The translations under genes and the position numbers were made by a program. From Magnetococcus marinus MC-1 (lineage in GTDB: Bacteria; Pseudomonadota; Magnetococcia; Magnetococcales; Magnetococcaceae), in the NCBI RefSeq assembly GCF_000014865.1, contig NC_008576.1, positions 186,001 to 250,000 on the forward strand: a stretch of DNA of 64,000 bases, written 5' to 3'. Numbering within the stretch: position 1 is the stretch's first letter; each line of letters opens with the position of its first letter. Below are positions 53,600 through 62,952 of this stretch, piece by piece. The notes under the pieces were generated by a model. That model was not told the origin of the DNA and ran no database searches. It saw only the letters and a list, made by a program, of their open reading frames with translations.

Positions 53600-55366
53600 A
53601 TGGCTGCTGACCAGAGTGATACCCGCCTGTTTGTACAGGCCACATTAGCCTCCCTCAAAAACTGGGGGGAACCCCATGACTCCACAGCGGCCATGTTGGA
53701 TGAGGCGGTCATTGACTGTGGCTGGGGTAAACTGGTGTTTGGTCAGACGTTTAGTGACAATCAGGCGCTCTGTCAGGCCATGCGTGCCGAACAACCAGGA
53801 CAGCGTAATGTGGCGCTCTATCTGCGGGATCCCCATGTGGTGCTCTCCCTCTATCCACAAGAGCTGTTCCTGGACCCCTCACACACCTACCGGCTGGCGT
53901 TGACGCAAGATCCTTGGCAGGATTTTACGCCGCCAGCCGCACTGAGTATCCTTCCCATCCGTGGGGAACAAGATATGGCGGTGGTACGGCAACTCTACGA
54001 AACCCGCCGTATGGTGCCACCAAGAGCGGGCTTTCGGTTGGATGGGCAGGAGGGCTGCGCCCCCCTGTTTTTGATCGCCATTGATGAGCAGAGTGAGCAG
54101 ATTGTGGGGGTGGTGAATGGGGTAGACCACCGCTGTGCGTTTAATGATCCAGAAAATGGGTCCAGTCTGTGGGCCTTGGCGGTGGATCGCAAGACAGCCA
54201 TTGGTGGTGTGGGTGAGGCACTGGTACGTGCCTTGGCCCATCACTTTTGGCAGCAGGGCCGCGGTTATATGGACCTGTCGGTGATGCATGATAACGAACA
54301 GGCCATCGCACTCTATAACAAGTTGGGTTTCAAGCAGATCCCGGTTTACTGTTTAAAAAATAAAAACCCCATCAACGAGCGACTCTTTTCTGGTCCGGCC
54401 CCTGAGGCCAATCTCTCTATCTACTCCCGTATTATTGTGGATGAAGCCCGCCGTCGCGGTATTAGTGTCGAGGTGTTGGATCAAAGTTTAGAGCTGTTCC
54501 GCCTGAAACTTGGGGGTCGAACCGTGTTGTGTCGGGAGTCCCTGAGCAGCCTGACCAGTGCCACCGCCATGACCGTGTGTGACAATAAGCGGCTCACCAG
54601 TCGTCTACTCAAAAGTGCCGGTTTGCAGGTTCCAGAACAGATGGTGGTGGGTAAGGGGGAGCGGGTTGAAAACTTTTTAGCGCGGCATGGTGCGGTGGTG
54701 GTTAAGCCGGTGCGGGGGGAACAAGGCCGGGGAATCAGTGTCGATGTGCGGGATCTGACCAGTCTGGAGCAAGCCATTGCCAAAGCCCAGCAAGAGGGGG
54801 ATGGTGAGCAGGTGTTGCTGGAACGGCTGGTGGTGGGGGACGATCTGCGCATCATTGTAATCGGGCATGAGGTGGTGGCCGCTGCCGTTCGTAAGCCTCC
54901 GATGATCCGGGGCGATGGTCACTCCAATATTGCAGCGCTCATCCAACGGCAAAGTCGCCGCCGTGCTGCCGCAACCGAAGGGGAGAGTCGCATTCCCCTC
55001 GATGGTGAAACCCAACGCTGCGTCCAAGAAGCGGGGCTGGAGATGCATAGCATCCTAGATAAAGGGCAGCAGCTTTTGGTGCGACGAGCGGCCAATCTAC
55101 ACACCGGTGGTACCATTCATGATGTGACAGAGCAGTTGCACCCTGCCTTGCGTGAAGCGGCTGAGCAGGCTTCCATGGTATTGGATATGCCTTTGGTGGG
55201 CTTGGATTTTTTAGTACCCGATGTGCAGGGTCCCGACTATGTGATCATTGAGGCCAATGAACGCCCAGGGTTGGCCAATCATGAGCCCCAGCCAACCGCT
55301 AAACGCTTTATCGATATGCTGTTTCCACAAACCACGCTGCCCCGCTGCGTATCAACCGAAGCCTAG
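53600..55366 (+). CDS. ngg: N-acetylglutaminylglutamine synthetase (GNAT - ATP-grasp fusion)
   Basis: 588 residues. N-terminal half (about 90-270) is a GNAT acetyltransferase domain (ALAVDRKTAIGGVGEALVRAL) and the C-terminal half (about 300-585) an ATP-grasp ligase like cyanophycin/glutathione synthetases (VVVKPVRGEQGRGI, LLERLVVGDDLRI, EANERPG). This fusion is the known NAGGN dipeptide synthetase architecture. The ATG at 53600 follows AGGA; an overlapping GTG at 53597 is possible. Confidence 0.92.
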   Translation: MAADQSDTRLFVQATLASLKNWGEPHDSTAAMLDEAVIDCGWGKLVFGQTFSDNQALCQAMRAEQPGQRNVALYLRDPHVVLSLYPQELFLDPSHTYRLALTQDPWQDFTPPAALSILPIRGEQDMAVVRQLYETRRMVPPRAGFRLDGQEGCAPLFLIAIDEQSEQIVGVVNGVDHRCAFNDPENGSSLWALAVDRKTAIGGVGEALVRALAHHFWQQGRGYMDLSVMHDNEQAIALYNKLGFKQIPVYCLKNKNPINERLFSGPAPEANLSIYSRIIVDEARRRGISVEVLDQSLELFRLKLGGRTVLCRESLSSLTSATAMTVCDNKRLTSRLLKSAGLQVPEQMVVGKGERVENFLARHGAVVVKPVRGEQGRGISVDVRDLTSLEQAIAKAQQEGDGEQVLLERLVVGDDLRIIVIGHEVVAAAVRKPPMIRGDGHSNIAALIQRQSRRRAAATEGESRIPLDGETQRCVQEAGLEMHSILDKGQQLLVRRAANLHTGGTIHDVTEQLHPALREAAEQASMVLDMPLVGLDFLVPDVQGPDYVIIEANERPGLANHEPQPTAKRFIDMLFPQTTLPRCVSTEA

Positions 55367-55377
55367 GAAAGAGACCC

Positions 55378-55587
55378 ATGCGGCATCGATGGCAAACCAG
55401 CAACCGTTACCGTTCTGCCAATCTCCATCGTGGTGGGTCTTACCGCGGGGAACGCGCACGCCTTATTAAACGCATGGTTGGTTTGGTGTTATTGGTGGGT
55501 TTGGCCTACGGGGTAATCGACCGCTACTGGCAAGATCCTCAACCCCAACAGCATTACGAGGTGCTGCAAGGCACCGGTGTTTCTTAG
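55378..55587 (+). CDS. small membrane protein of the NAGGN operon
   Basis: 69 residues: basic Arg-rich N-terminus, one membrane helix (about 34-49) and a short acidic end. Starts 11 bases after ngg behind AGGAAAGAG. Not recognised; possibly involved in the membrane association of the osmolyte enzymes, an inference from position only. Confidence 0.65.
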   Translation: MRHRWQTSNRYRSANLHRGGSYRGERARLIKRMVGLVLLVGLAYGVIDRYWQDPQPQQHYEVLQGTGVS

Positions 55588-55752
55588 CCCCTAGAACAAA
55601 GCAACAGGGGCATTTTTGCGCGTCGGCGGCTCTAGAGCAAGGCAGACAGCTACCACGCAAATGACCTAAATGATGGGTGCCATGGATGAGGGTGCCATCA
55701 ATAACCCAGCTAAAATCAAGCGGAAGAGACCAGTATAAAGGGAGAAGCATCA

Positions 55753-56256
55753 ATGCCTTGGTTTAAAATTTTGTTATTGCTGAGTATGGTTGGTTTGGTT
55801 ATGCCTGCTCAAGCGGCCACCCGTCATAAAATTTACTATGAGCAAGGCCCCTATACGGTGCGGCAGTATAAGGTGGATGGCAAACGGGTGTGCAAATTAG
55901 AGATCACCTTCTCCAAAAAAGGCAATGCCATGGCCTATTTGGGACTGTTTAACTCGCCCCACTTTTTTGGTGAGCTGTTTACCGAACGGCGCACCGTGGG
56001 TGAGGCCAAAAGTAACCTACGCATCGGTTTTGATGGCAAGCGCAAAATGCGCATTAACTTTGCCAAAGAGAGTGCAGGCCGGGAAGAGGTGTGGCGTTGG
56101 CGCTATTTTGAGGTGCCTGCTGATCTACTAAACCAAGCGGCGAAGGGACGCTCCATGCAGTTGGCGTTCTATAATGGCAGCCACATGTTTGAGTTTGAAC
56201 TCTCCCTAAAAGGCAGTTCCAAAGCCATACGTATGCTTAAACGCTGTGATCGGTAG
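55753..56256 (+). CDS. exported protein, unknown
   Basis: 167 residues; signal peptide ending AQAA, beta-rich mature part with KVDGKRVCKLEITFSKKG and a C-terminal Cys that could form a disulfide with it. Distant similarity to IalB-type secreted proteins is possible but weak. GGGAGAAG precedes the ATG. Confidence 0.68.
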   Translation: MPWFKILLLLSMVGLVMPAQAATRHKIYYEQGPYTVRQYKVDGKRVCKLEITFSKKGNAMAYLGLFNSPHFFGELFTERRTVGEAKSNLRIGFDGKRKMRINFAKESAGREEVWRWRYFEVPADLLNQAAKGRSMQLAFYNGSHMFEFELSLKGSSKAIRMLKRCDR

Positions 56257-56269
56257 GGCTAGCCAAGGT

Positions 56270-56689
56270 ATGAGAAGCCGCTCCTTACCCAAGCGATCTA
56301 TAGCGTGCCCGGTTGGGCTTTGGCAAAAATGCAGGCGGGGGAGCATGGCTGCGACGCTGGTGTTGGCGTCTCTTATCCCAATTGCTCTGCTAAGTGGCTG
56401 TGTCAATGGGCTTATAGGGGCGCAGAGACCGGTTGCCCATGGGCCAGACGCGCAGCCAACGGTGGTGGTAGTGCCCCAGCGTCCTACCCATTGTCAGACT
56501 CTAGATATGGTCGAGGGGGCCGGAGCCGCCAGCGGTCAAGGGCGTCAGGGTGCCCTAGAGGATGTCAAACGGCTGGCCCGCTTACGGGGGGGTAACCATA
56601 TCTGGATTGTGCAGGAGCAGCAGAGCACCTATACCCTCAACCACTATGTAACGGCTGAGATATTTAAATGTCCCATCCCCAAAAAATAG
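56270..56689 (+). CDS. lipoprotein
   Basis: 139 residues. Lipobox LLSGC preceded by a hydrophobic stretch and a basic N-terminus; mature part with CQTLDMVEGAG and GGNHIWIVQEQ resembles the RcsF/DUF4156-type stress lipoproteins. The start is uncertain: ATG 56270 keeps the basic residues, ATG 56345 would leave the signal without positive charge. Confidence 0.6.
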   Translation: MRSRSLPKRSIACPVGLWQKCRRGSMAATLVLASLIPIALLSGCVNGLIGAQRPVAHGPDAQPTVVVVPQRPTHCQTLDMVEGAGAASGQGRQGALEDVKRLARLRGGNHIWIVQEQQSTYTLNHYVTAEIFKCPIPKK

Positions 56690-56739
56690 GCTAGGGCAGG
56701 GTGGCTAATGGGGTGAGCAACCGAGGGTAACAGGCCAAG

Positions 56740-57831
56740 ATGAGCGATCAACACGCGAGTAACGCGCCTATCATCAATACAGACTATCTGCTTGAAACGC
56801 TGCTGACACTGTTGACCATTCCCAGTCCATCGGGCATGACCGATAAAGTGGTGCGGTGGGTGTGCCATGAGTTAACCCAATTGGGGGTGGAGTATGAGTT
56901 GACCCACCGGGGGGCGATTCGCGCCACGCTACCGGGTAAGGATGAAAAGCGGGTGCGCGGCGTGGTGGCGCATCTGGATACCCTGGGCGCTATGGTGCGG
57001 GAGCTCAAAGGCAATGGGCGTTTAAGTGTTTCGCCCATTGGTCATTGGAATGGCCGTTTTGCCGAAGGGGCACGGGTGACATTAATGGCGGAATCGGGCC
57101 GCCATATGCGGGGTACGCTGCTGCCCTTAAAGGCATCGGGGCATGTCTATAATGAGGCGATTGATAGCCAACCTGCCGGTTGGGACTATGTAGAGTTACG
57201 GCTGGATGAGCGGGCGCAATGCGTTGCAGATTTGATGAAGCTGGGTGTCCATGTGGGGGATTATGTGGCGGTGGACTCGGCACCGGAGGTGAGTGCGTCC
57301 GGTTTTGTCAACGCCCGCCATCTGGATGACAAGGCGGGGGTTGCGGCGATGCTGGCGGCTGTACGAACCATTATGGCACAGGATATCACCTTACCAGCCC
57401 CGGTCTACGTCATGTTTACCATCTCGGAAGAGGTGGGGGTGGGGGCCTCCCATATTCTGCATGGAGATATCTCGGAGTTGGTGTCGGTGGATAATGGCAC
57501 CCTGGCCCCGGGACAGAACACCTGTGAGTTTGGGGTGACCATTGCCATGAAAGACTCCAGTGGTCCCTTTGACTACCACCTGACCCACCATCTGCTGGAT
57601 CTGTGCAAAGAGCACGCGATTATGCACAGCCGTGACGTGTTTCGGTATTACCGTAGCGATGCCGCCGCAGCTTTGGAAGCGGGGAATGATATCCGTACGG
57701 CGTTGGTCTGTTTTGGGCTGGATGCCTCCCACGGTTATGAGCGTATTCATATGGATTCGTTGCATGCCTTGGCCGCGCTGCTCTTTTACTATATGAACCA
57801 CCAGTTGCCTGTGCCAGATCGCGGTATGTAA
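56740..57831 (+). CDS. NAGGN-system M42 family peptidase
   Basis: 363 residues of an M42/glutamyl-aminopeptidase-like metallopeptidase: VAHLDTLGAMV, ARHLDDKAGVAAML, FTISEEVGVGASH carry the metal His, Asp and Glu ligands. The third member of the conserved 'trio' with asnO and ngg, possibly processing the osmolyte peptide. Its last codons and stop lie within the left 38-bp repeat of an inserted islet. Confidence 0.9.
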   Translation: MSDQHASNAPIINTDYLLETLLTLLTIPSPSGMTDKVVRWVCHELTQLGVEYELTHRGAIRATLPGKDEKRVRGVVAHLDTLGAMVRELKGNGRLSVSPIGHWNGRFAEGARVTLMAESGRHMRGTLLPLKASGHVYNEAIDSQPAGWDYVELRLDERAQCVADLMKLGVHVGDYVAVDSAPEVSASGFVNARHLDDKAGVAAMLAAVRTIMAQDITLPAPVYVMFTISEEVGVGASHILHGDISELVSVDNGTLAPGQNTCEFGVTIAMKDSSGPFDYHLTHHLLDLCKEHAIMHSRDVFRYYRSDAAAALEAGNDIRTALVCFGLDASHGYERIHMDSLHALAALLFYYMNHQLPVPDRGM

Positions 57832-57847
57832 GGTGATTGGTGTCCGG
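57810..57847. repeat. 38-bp direct repeat, left copy
   Basis: From TGTGCCAGATCGCGG to TGTCCGG, covering the last residues and stop of the M42 gene. Differs from the right copy at 59294 by one base (57834 T against A). Confidence 0.95.
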
Positions 57848-58030
57848 GGGGAATGGCACTAAGTTAAGGCGATTTAGCAAAAATCGAACTTTGCATGACG
57901 ACCGTGAGGAGAGCTAAGTGATTTTCTAGGGATCATGTTTGAGGCCAACGGTTTTTCATTGACATCAGATACATCCTTCCCCAATACTTCCCGGTCGGAG
58001 TGTGATTGAGTTCCATTCGAGAGGATAACA
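57832..58030. other. islet 5' leader
   Basis: 199 bases without a gene. The first 16 still belong to the left repeat; the rest has AT-rich words and probably carries the promoter of the two islet genes. Confidence 0.4.
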
Positions 58031-58264
58031 ATGAACCTGTCTGATAAGACAACGGCAATCCTCAAAAAAGCTTTGAAGATGGGAAACCTCTCTGAGGTTG
58101 CCAATAAGCCGTACAAGGATCTTCCTGATAAAATTAGCTATCAGGAACTAGCCTCTTATGCATCGAAGGGGCGTGGCTCGGTGCGGCTTGCGACTGGAAG
58201 GTTTTTTAGTCCTGAAGAGTCTAAGGCATGGGCTGACAAGGTCCGTCACTTAAACCTCCCTTAA
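58031..58264 (+). CDS. islet gene 1, small helical protein
   Basis: 77 residues, basic, predicted helical (SDKTTAILKKALKMGNLSEVANKPY). GAGGATAACA precedes the ATG. No family recognised. Base composition is AT-richer than the host flanks. With the next gene (three-base gap) it forms a two-gene unit inside a direct-repeat-bounded insert. Confidence 0.7.
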   Translation: MNLSDKTTAILKKALKMGNLSEVANKPYKDLPDKISYQELASYASKGRGSVRLATGRFFSPEESKAWADKVRHLNLP

Positions 58265-58267
58265 TTT

Positions 58268-59017
58268 ATGGAAAGCCGAGAGAACTCGCCTCAAGAGCAT
58301 GGATTGTCGCAAGATGATATTGATGCGCTCAGGATGCTTGCTGAAAGATATGTCCAGATCAAAGTTTTTATAGCTTATGCCGAAGAAATTCAAGTAGATC
58401 ATAAAGCCGATATATTAGTATATAAAGAGCTTCGGGATGGCATGGACCATCTTATGCGGGTTCTTTATCATCGCCTCTCAGCTCAGTCAGCAGATATAGA
58501 AGACCTGGATGGCTATAGAGATATAAATATCGGAAAATCAATAGGACATTTGTATAGGGCAGCATTCGATGCTCTAGACGCCACTATTCTTTCCTTACGA
58601 GAGCATATCAGTGCGAATTTAAGTGGATATACGATGGAGACAGTTTCAGATGTTATTCCTAATTACTATATGCTTAAAATTAAACTTAACCAGTTAACTA
58701 AGCAGGCTGCGGATAGGCGTGGCAAAAAAGACATCGGCAGAATTACAGACGATACTTTTGATCAATACGTTCAGGATGTGGATGAATTAAAGAAATTGCA
58801 TGAATCAGTCTTGTATGCTGGTCAAGAACTGTGTGAACATAAAAAAAGCTTGAAGATCAAAAAATGGAAAGACATTATCTGGAGTCTATTCTTGGTCATC
58901 TTCGGTGTCATCTTCGGTATAGCAGTAAAAGCTGGTTACGATTATTTGCAGCCAACCCATGTGGAGAGCACAAAACAGGCTGTTCAAGAAAGCAATTTTT
59001 CCTCAAAAATAGAGTAA
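58268..59017 (+). CDS. islet gene 2, helical protein with C-terminal membrane anchor
   Basis: 249 residues: cytoplasmic helical body (about 15-205) and a single C-terminal membrane helix (about 213-233, DIIWSLFLVIFGVIFGIAV) with a short tail. Such tail-anchored layouts occur in phage-defence effectors, but no known effector fold is identified. Codon usage differs from the host genes (AT-rich). Confidence 0.72.
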   Translation: MESRENSPQEHGLSQDDIDALRMLAERYVQIKVFIAYAEEIQVDHKADILVYKELRDGMDHLMRVLYHRLSAQSADIEDLDGYRDINIGKSIGHLYRAAFDALDATILSLREHISANLSGYTMETVSDVIPNYYMLKIKLNQLTKQAADRRGKKDIGRITDDTFDQYVQDVDELKKLHESVLYAGQELCEHKKSLKIKKWKDIIWSLFLVIFGVIFGIAVKAGYDYLQPTHVESTKQAVQESNFSSKIE

Positions 59018-59293
59018 TATCCTGCCATGGGACCAGCTCGGCCATCCGCGACAAGAGTGCCAATGCACCCACCGTTTGATAATCCAGCTCTTGGGGCGGC
59101 ATAAACCGAGAGAAACAATCCTCCAGTTGTGTTAATGAATGACGTCAAATCCTCCCGCAGGCATCAGCCAATTTTTGAGTGCTGGAACAGGTTATGGTGT
59201 CTAAAACAGACAAGGACACTCTGCGGAGAGATAACGTATAATTGCCCATGCACGATTATTCCATTTTCAGCACTTTTTGGCATCCTCTTGATT
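59018..59293. other. islet 3' part with host-like minus-strand coding fragment
   Basis: No intact gene. On the minus strand, about 59018-59140, a short open frame (RFMPPQELDYQTVGALALLSRMAELVPWQD) has host-like codons; it looks like the tail of a lost protein. The frame has no start or ribosome-binding site. Confidence 0.3.
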
Positions 59294-59331
59294 TGTGCCA
59301 GATCGCGGTATGTAAGGAGATTGGTGTCCGG
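59294..59331. repeat. 38-bp direct repeat, right copy
   Basis: 37 of 38 bases equal to 57810-57847, same orientation, 1484 bases apart. Marks the right edge of the islet. Confidence 0.95.
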
Positions 59332-59557
59332 CTCCTAGCTGAGCATGGTTGGTAACCACAGGGGTGGAAAAAAGCCATTTTTAGCCAAAATGTGATAGTA
59401 TGGTGGGCAATCAAGGGTAGCTTACAGTGGGTTTGGGTTGTTTTTTGTTGCCATAAGATTAAGTTAAGTTATATGTCGTTGGTTTGGTCTTTGAGAACAC
59501 AACATTGTGTTGATCGAATGGGTCCCCGTTTACACCTTGGGTGAGGTTCCACACACC
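59332..59557. other. leader of the GNAT-C39 gene
   Basis: 226 bases; T-rich, no gene. Likely original upstream region of the GNAT-C39 gene separated from the M42 gene by the islet. Confidence 0.4.
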
Positions 59558-60703
59558 ATGAACAGCTGTGTGATGTCCAGGGTGCGCCCTGCCACGCTAG
59601 AAGATCTGTCGGCCTTGGTTGCGCTGGAGCGAGCCTGTTTTAGCCGGGACCGCATCAGTCGTCGCAGTTTTCGCCACTTTATTCAACGTGCCCATGCGGT
59701 TTTTCTGGTCGCAGTAGAAGAGAACCACACCCTCTCTGGTTATGGGGTGCTGTTGTTGCGCCGTGGTGCCCAACTGGCGCGTATCTATTCCCTGGCAGTC
59801 GCCCCGGAGATGCGCGGTGGTGGGCGTGCTAAGTTGCTGCTCAAAGCATTGGAAGAGGCCGCCTTAGAACACCGAACCGCCTGGGTGCGGTTGGAACTGC
59901 ATCAAGATAATGAGGCCGCCATTGCCCTTTATCAAAACCGTGGGTACCGACCTTTCGAACGCTTTATTGATAAGGATGAGGGCTTTGCCGAAGCCGTGCG
60001 CATGGAAAAATCTCTGTTGCGCAATCTGGAACCGGGGGATACCCCTTGGCCCTATTATGCCCAATCCCTACCCTTTACCTGTGGTCCGGCTTCGCTGATG
60101 ATGGCAATGGGTGGATTTTTTCCCGAGCTTGCCCTGGATCGTTCGCTAGAGTTGCAGCTATGGCGGGAGTCCACCACCATTTTTATGACCTCTGGGCATG
60201 GTGGCTGTGGACCCCACGGCCTGGCTGTGGCAGCCCTGCACCGGGGTTATGAGGTACGCATCCATACCTCTGTGGGTAAAGATCTGTTTGTGGATTCGGT
60301 TCGCCACCCGGATAAAAAATCGGTGATTCGGCTGGTGGAGAGCAATTTTATCGATGTGCTGCACCAGCATGACGTCAACGTGCAAGAAGAACCCATGACA
60401 TTAGAGGAAATCTCCGCAGCCCTAGAGGCGGGTTGGGCGGTGTTGGTCTTGATCAGCGCCTACCGACTCTCCGGTAGCAAAGCGCCCCATTGGGTGATTG
60501 TGGCGGCCATTAACCATGGTTTTGTCTATGTTCACGAACCAGATTTGGATGATGAAAAGGGCCAAACCTCCACCGAATGTATCGGCATTCCCATTCCCTG
60601 TGAGGCGTTTGTGGGTATGATGAGCTATGGCAAAGCCCGTCAACAGGCCGCTGTGTTGCTGCGTCCACCCCGGATGGAATCCATAACTGTGGACGAGAAT
60701 TAA
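59558..60703 (+). CDS. GNAT acetyltransferase fused to a C39-like peptidase domain
   Basis: 381 residues. N-terminal GNAT domain (about 10-160): RPATLEDLSALVALERACF, SLAVAPEMRGGGRAKLLL (acetyl-CoA loop). C-terminal papain-like C39 domain (about 175-365): catalytic Cys in FTCGPASLMMA, His in APHWVIVAAIN and a following Asp/Glu. This fusion is seen in NAGGN-associated and RimK-associated loci. The start at 59558 has GGTGAGG upstream; another ATG five codons on is possible. Confidence 0.85.
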   Translation: MNSCVMSRVRPATLEDLSALVALERACFSRDRISRRSFRHFIQRAHAVFLVAVEENHTLSGYGVLLLRRGAQLARIYSLAVAPEMRGGGRAKLLLKALEEAALEHRTAWVRLELHQDNEAAIALYQNRGYRPFERFIDKDEGFAEAVRMEKSLLRNLEPGDTPWPYYAQSLPFTCGPASLMMAMGGFFPELALDRSLELQLWRESTTIFMTSGHGGCGPHGLAVAALHRGYEVRIHTSVGKDLFVDSVRHPDKKSVIRLVESNFIDVLHQHDVNVQEEPMTLEEISAALEAGWAVLVLISAYRLSGSKAPHWVIVAAINHGFVYVHEPDLDDEKGQTSTECIGIPIPCEAFVGMMSYGKARQQAAVLLRPPRMESITVDEN

Positions 60704-60802
60704 GCACCAGCCCCGTAGCATCAACAGTGGGCGCATCATCGTGCAAGGGCATGACCCCGCCCTGTGGGGTTGACGATCTGGTTTTAGATCTTGAGGTTGA
60801 TT

Positions 60803-61960
60803 ATGGATCATACCGTTCCACTCTCCCTTTACCGACCGCTGCCTGTTGTGGAATCACTGACTGAGCGGCTTTTTCCCGCCACCAGTTACCAACAACTACG
60901 GGAGCATTTTTTAGCGGCGGCTAAAGGCTGCCCCCATCGTCACATGGCTTATGTGCATCCTCTGCGTGGTAGTCGTGGCGAAGAGCTGGCGATGGATGTG
61001 GTGCGCCTTGGGCATGCCCAGTGCCACGCTACCTTGGTGATTACATCGGCCTGTCATGGGGTGGAGGGGCCTGCCGGCTCGGCCTTACAGAGCGACCTGT
61101 TGCGGCATGCTCTGTTGGAGAATCTACCAGCGGGGGTAGAAATTTTACTCATACACGGGCTTAATCCCTATGGTTTCTCCTGGGGGCGGCGGGTGGATGA
61201 AAAGGGGGTGGATCTTAATCGAAATTTTGTCGATTTTGCTTCTCCCTTACCCTTCAATCAGGACTATAATGCGCTGGCCGAGGCAATACTGCCCCGGGAA
61301 TTAAACCCAGCAAGCCTCCAACACGCGCAAGCGCAACGCACCGCCTATCGCCAGCAGCATGGTGAAATTCGCTATGATCATGGGGTGGCTGCGGGTCAAT
61401 ATAGTGATCCCCACGGCCTATTTTATGGGGGGGTTGAGCCCAGTTGGTCCCGCCAGACGCTGGAAAAAATATGGCAGCACTTTGGGTTGACCCAGCGTGT
61501 TAAGATTGCCGTGGTAGATATCCATACGGGTATTGGTCCCCACGGTTATGGTGAGCTTATCTGTGATCTACCCCCTGGTGGGGTCGGCAGTCAGCGCGCC
61601 CAGCGTTGGTATGGGGCGTCGGTAACCCATCCGGTATTGGGGGGTTCCGCCTCTGGGGTGCGATATGGCCTTACCGACTATGGTTGGTTGGCCGCCTTTG
61701 GTGAGCGCTTGAGCTTTGTGACGCTAGAGTTTGGTACCGGTCCCTTTGATACCCTATTGCAGGTTTTGCAAGGGGACCATTGGTGTCACCGACAAAAATT
61801 AGCGACGAATCATCCAACCATGCAGCATTGGCGCAAGCAGTTAGAGGATTTCTTTAACCCCCCCTCGGCCAGTTGGCAGGAGATGGTCATCTGGCGTGGG
61901 CGGCAGGTGATTCGACAAACGTTGGAAGCCCTCGCTGACCCTTCTAGGCCCACGACCTAA
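60803..61960 (+). CDS. M14-like/DUF2817 zinc carboxypeptidase-family protein
   Basis: 385 residues. Zinc-site motifs of the M14 family: HGVEGPAGS (His and Glu ligands), GVDLNRNFVDF (substrate Arg) and VVDIHTGIG (third His). No signal peptide, so cytoplasmic. Could remove an amino acid or acyl group from a peptide such as NAGGN; the substrate is an inference. GAGG before the ATG; 99 bases after the GNAT-C39 gene. Confidence 0.82.
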   Translation: MDHTVPLSLYRPLPVVESLTERLFPATSYQQLREHFLAAAKGCPHRHMAYVHPLRGSRGEELAMDVVRLGHAQCHATLVITSACHGVEGPAGSALQSDLLRHALLENLPAGVEILLIHGLNPYGFSWGRRVDEKGVDLNRNFVDFASPLPFNQDYNALAEAILPRELNPASLQHAQAQRTAYRQQHGEIRYDHGVAAGQYSDPHGLFYGGVEPSWSRQTLEKIWQHFGLTQRVKIAVVDIHTGIGPHGYGELICDLPPGGVGSQRAQRWYGASVTHPVLGGSASGVRYGLTDYGWLAAFGERLSFVTLEFGTGPFDTLLQVLQGDHWCHRQKLATNHPTMQHWRKQLEDFFNPPSASWQEMVIWRGRQVIRQTLEALADPSRPTT

Positions 61961-61998
61961 GCGCCAAGCAGGATCCACACAATTGAAGGAATGGTCTG

Positions 61999-62808
61999 AT
62001 GTCCAAAGAAGTACACTACGATCTTTCTAACGAAGAATCGTTGATTGCCCAGGCTAGCTATCTTGGGCAACGCATTCAACCCTTGGCGACGGGTACCAAA
62101 TACCCGTGGCAGCCACCCATGACGGTCAATCCTGAAGGGGGCTTGGTGGTGCTCTATCGGTTTGGCGTGGCGGTGGCTTTTCACACCAGTCCCCCCCGTT
62201 TTGAGGGGTTGGTTGAGCAACTTGGGGATCGTTTGGAACCCAGTGAGGAGAATCAACTGCATGAGGAGACGTTGGTACTACAACGTACCACCACAGCCGA
62301 ACAGGCGGGTCTGCTCAGTCATGGTAAAATGCTGCTCAGCAGTTTTGATACCGACCGACTTAAATTGATCGCCGATGTTTTGGCCAAGAGTGTGTTGTTG
62401 GCGGTGTATGAAGAGCAGGTTTCCCAAACCTTAGAAAAGATGGAACCGCTCGGTTTAGCCATGCGTAAGGGTCATACTTTTCCACGCCGGGAACATGGGT
62501 TGGTTCAGCATATTGGAGAGGCCTTACATGTACAAAATCGCATGGTTGGCCTGGCTCAAATCGGGGAAAAACCGGAGATGTTATGGGATCGCCCAGATAT
62601 GGAGGCGCTGTTTAACCGTATGGAACGGGAGTATGAAATTCATGAACGGCAGGCCATTTTGGAGCGTAAATTGGGGCTGATTCAAAATACCGCACAAACC
62701 CTGTTAGAACTGCACCAAACCCGCCACGCTCTCTTTTTGGAGTGGGCCATTGTGGTGCTGATTGTCATTGAGGTGGTGTTTACCGTGCAGGAGCACTTTT
62801 TTAAATAA
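61999..62808 (+). CDS. RMD1/DUF155-family protein with C-terminal membrane anchor
   Basis: 269 residues. Central RMD1-type domain (GGLVVLYRFGVAVAFHTSP, LAKSVLLAVYEEQVSQTLEKMEPLGL) and a C-terminal helix (about 246-265, EWAIVVLIVIEVVFTV). Homologues in yeast and humans (RMND1) act in mitochondrial translation or meiosis; bacterial role unknown. Last gene of the plus-strand run. Confidence 0.85.
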   Translation: MSKEVHYDLSNEESLIAQASYLGQRIQPLATGTKYPWQPPMTVNPEGGLVVLYRFGVAVAFHTSPPRFEGLVEQLGDRLEPSEENQLHEETLVLQRTTTAEQAGLLSHGKMLLSSFDTDRLKLIADVLAKSVLLAVYEEQVSQTLEKMEPLGLAMRKGHTFPRREHGLVQHIGEALHVQNRMVGLAQIGEKPEMLWDRPDMEALFNRMEREYEIHERQAILERKLGLIQNTAQTLLELHQTRHALFLEWAIVVLIVIEVVFTVQEHFFK

Positions 62809-62952
62809 GTAAATAGGTGCTGGGGTGAGCATGGTTTAAACCCATAAACAGCGGTAGTCGCGACTCCGGCATGCCCAGGAGCTGTGATCTTTTAACCATT
62901 AGGTGGTTGGGCTGGAGCGTGCGTGGGCGTTGGCCAGGGGGTGTGTCTGCCA

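Noticed and set aside
55588-55752. Transposase remnant
   Set aside because: The minus-strand frame looked like an IS fragment at first, but no DDE or terminal-repeat signature could be found.
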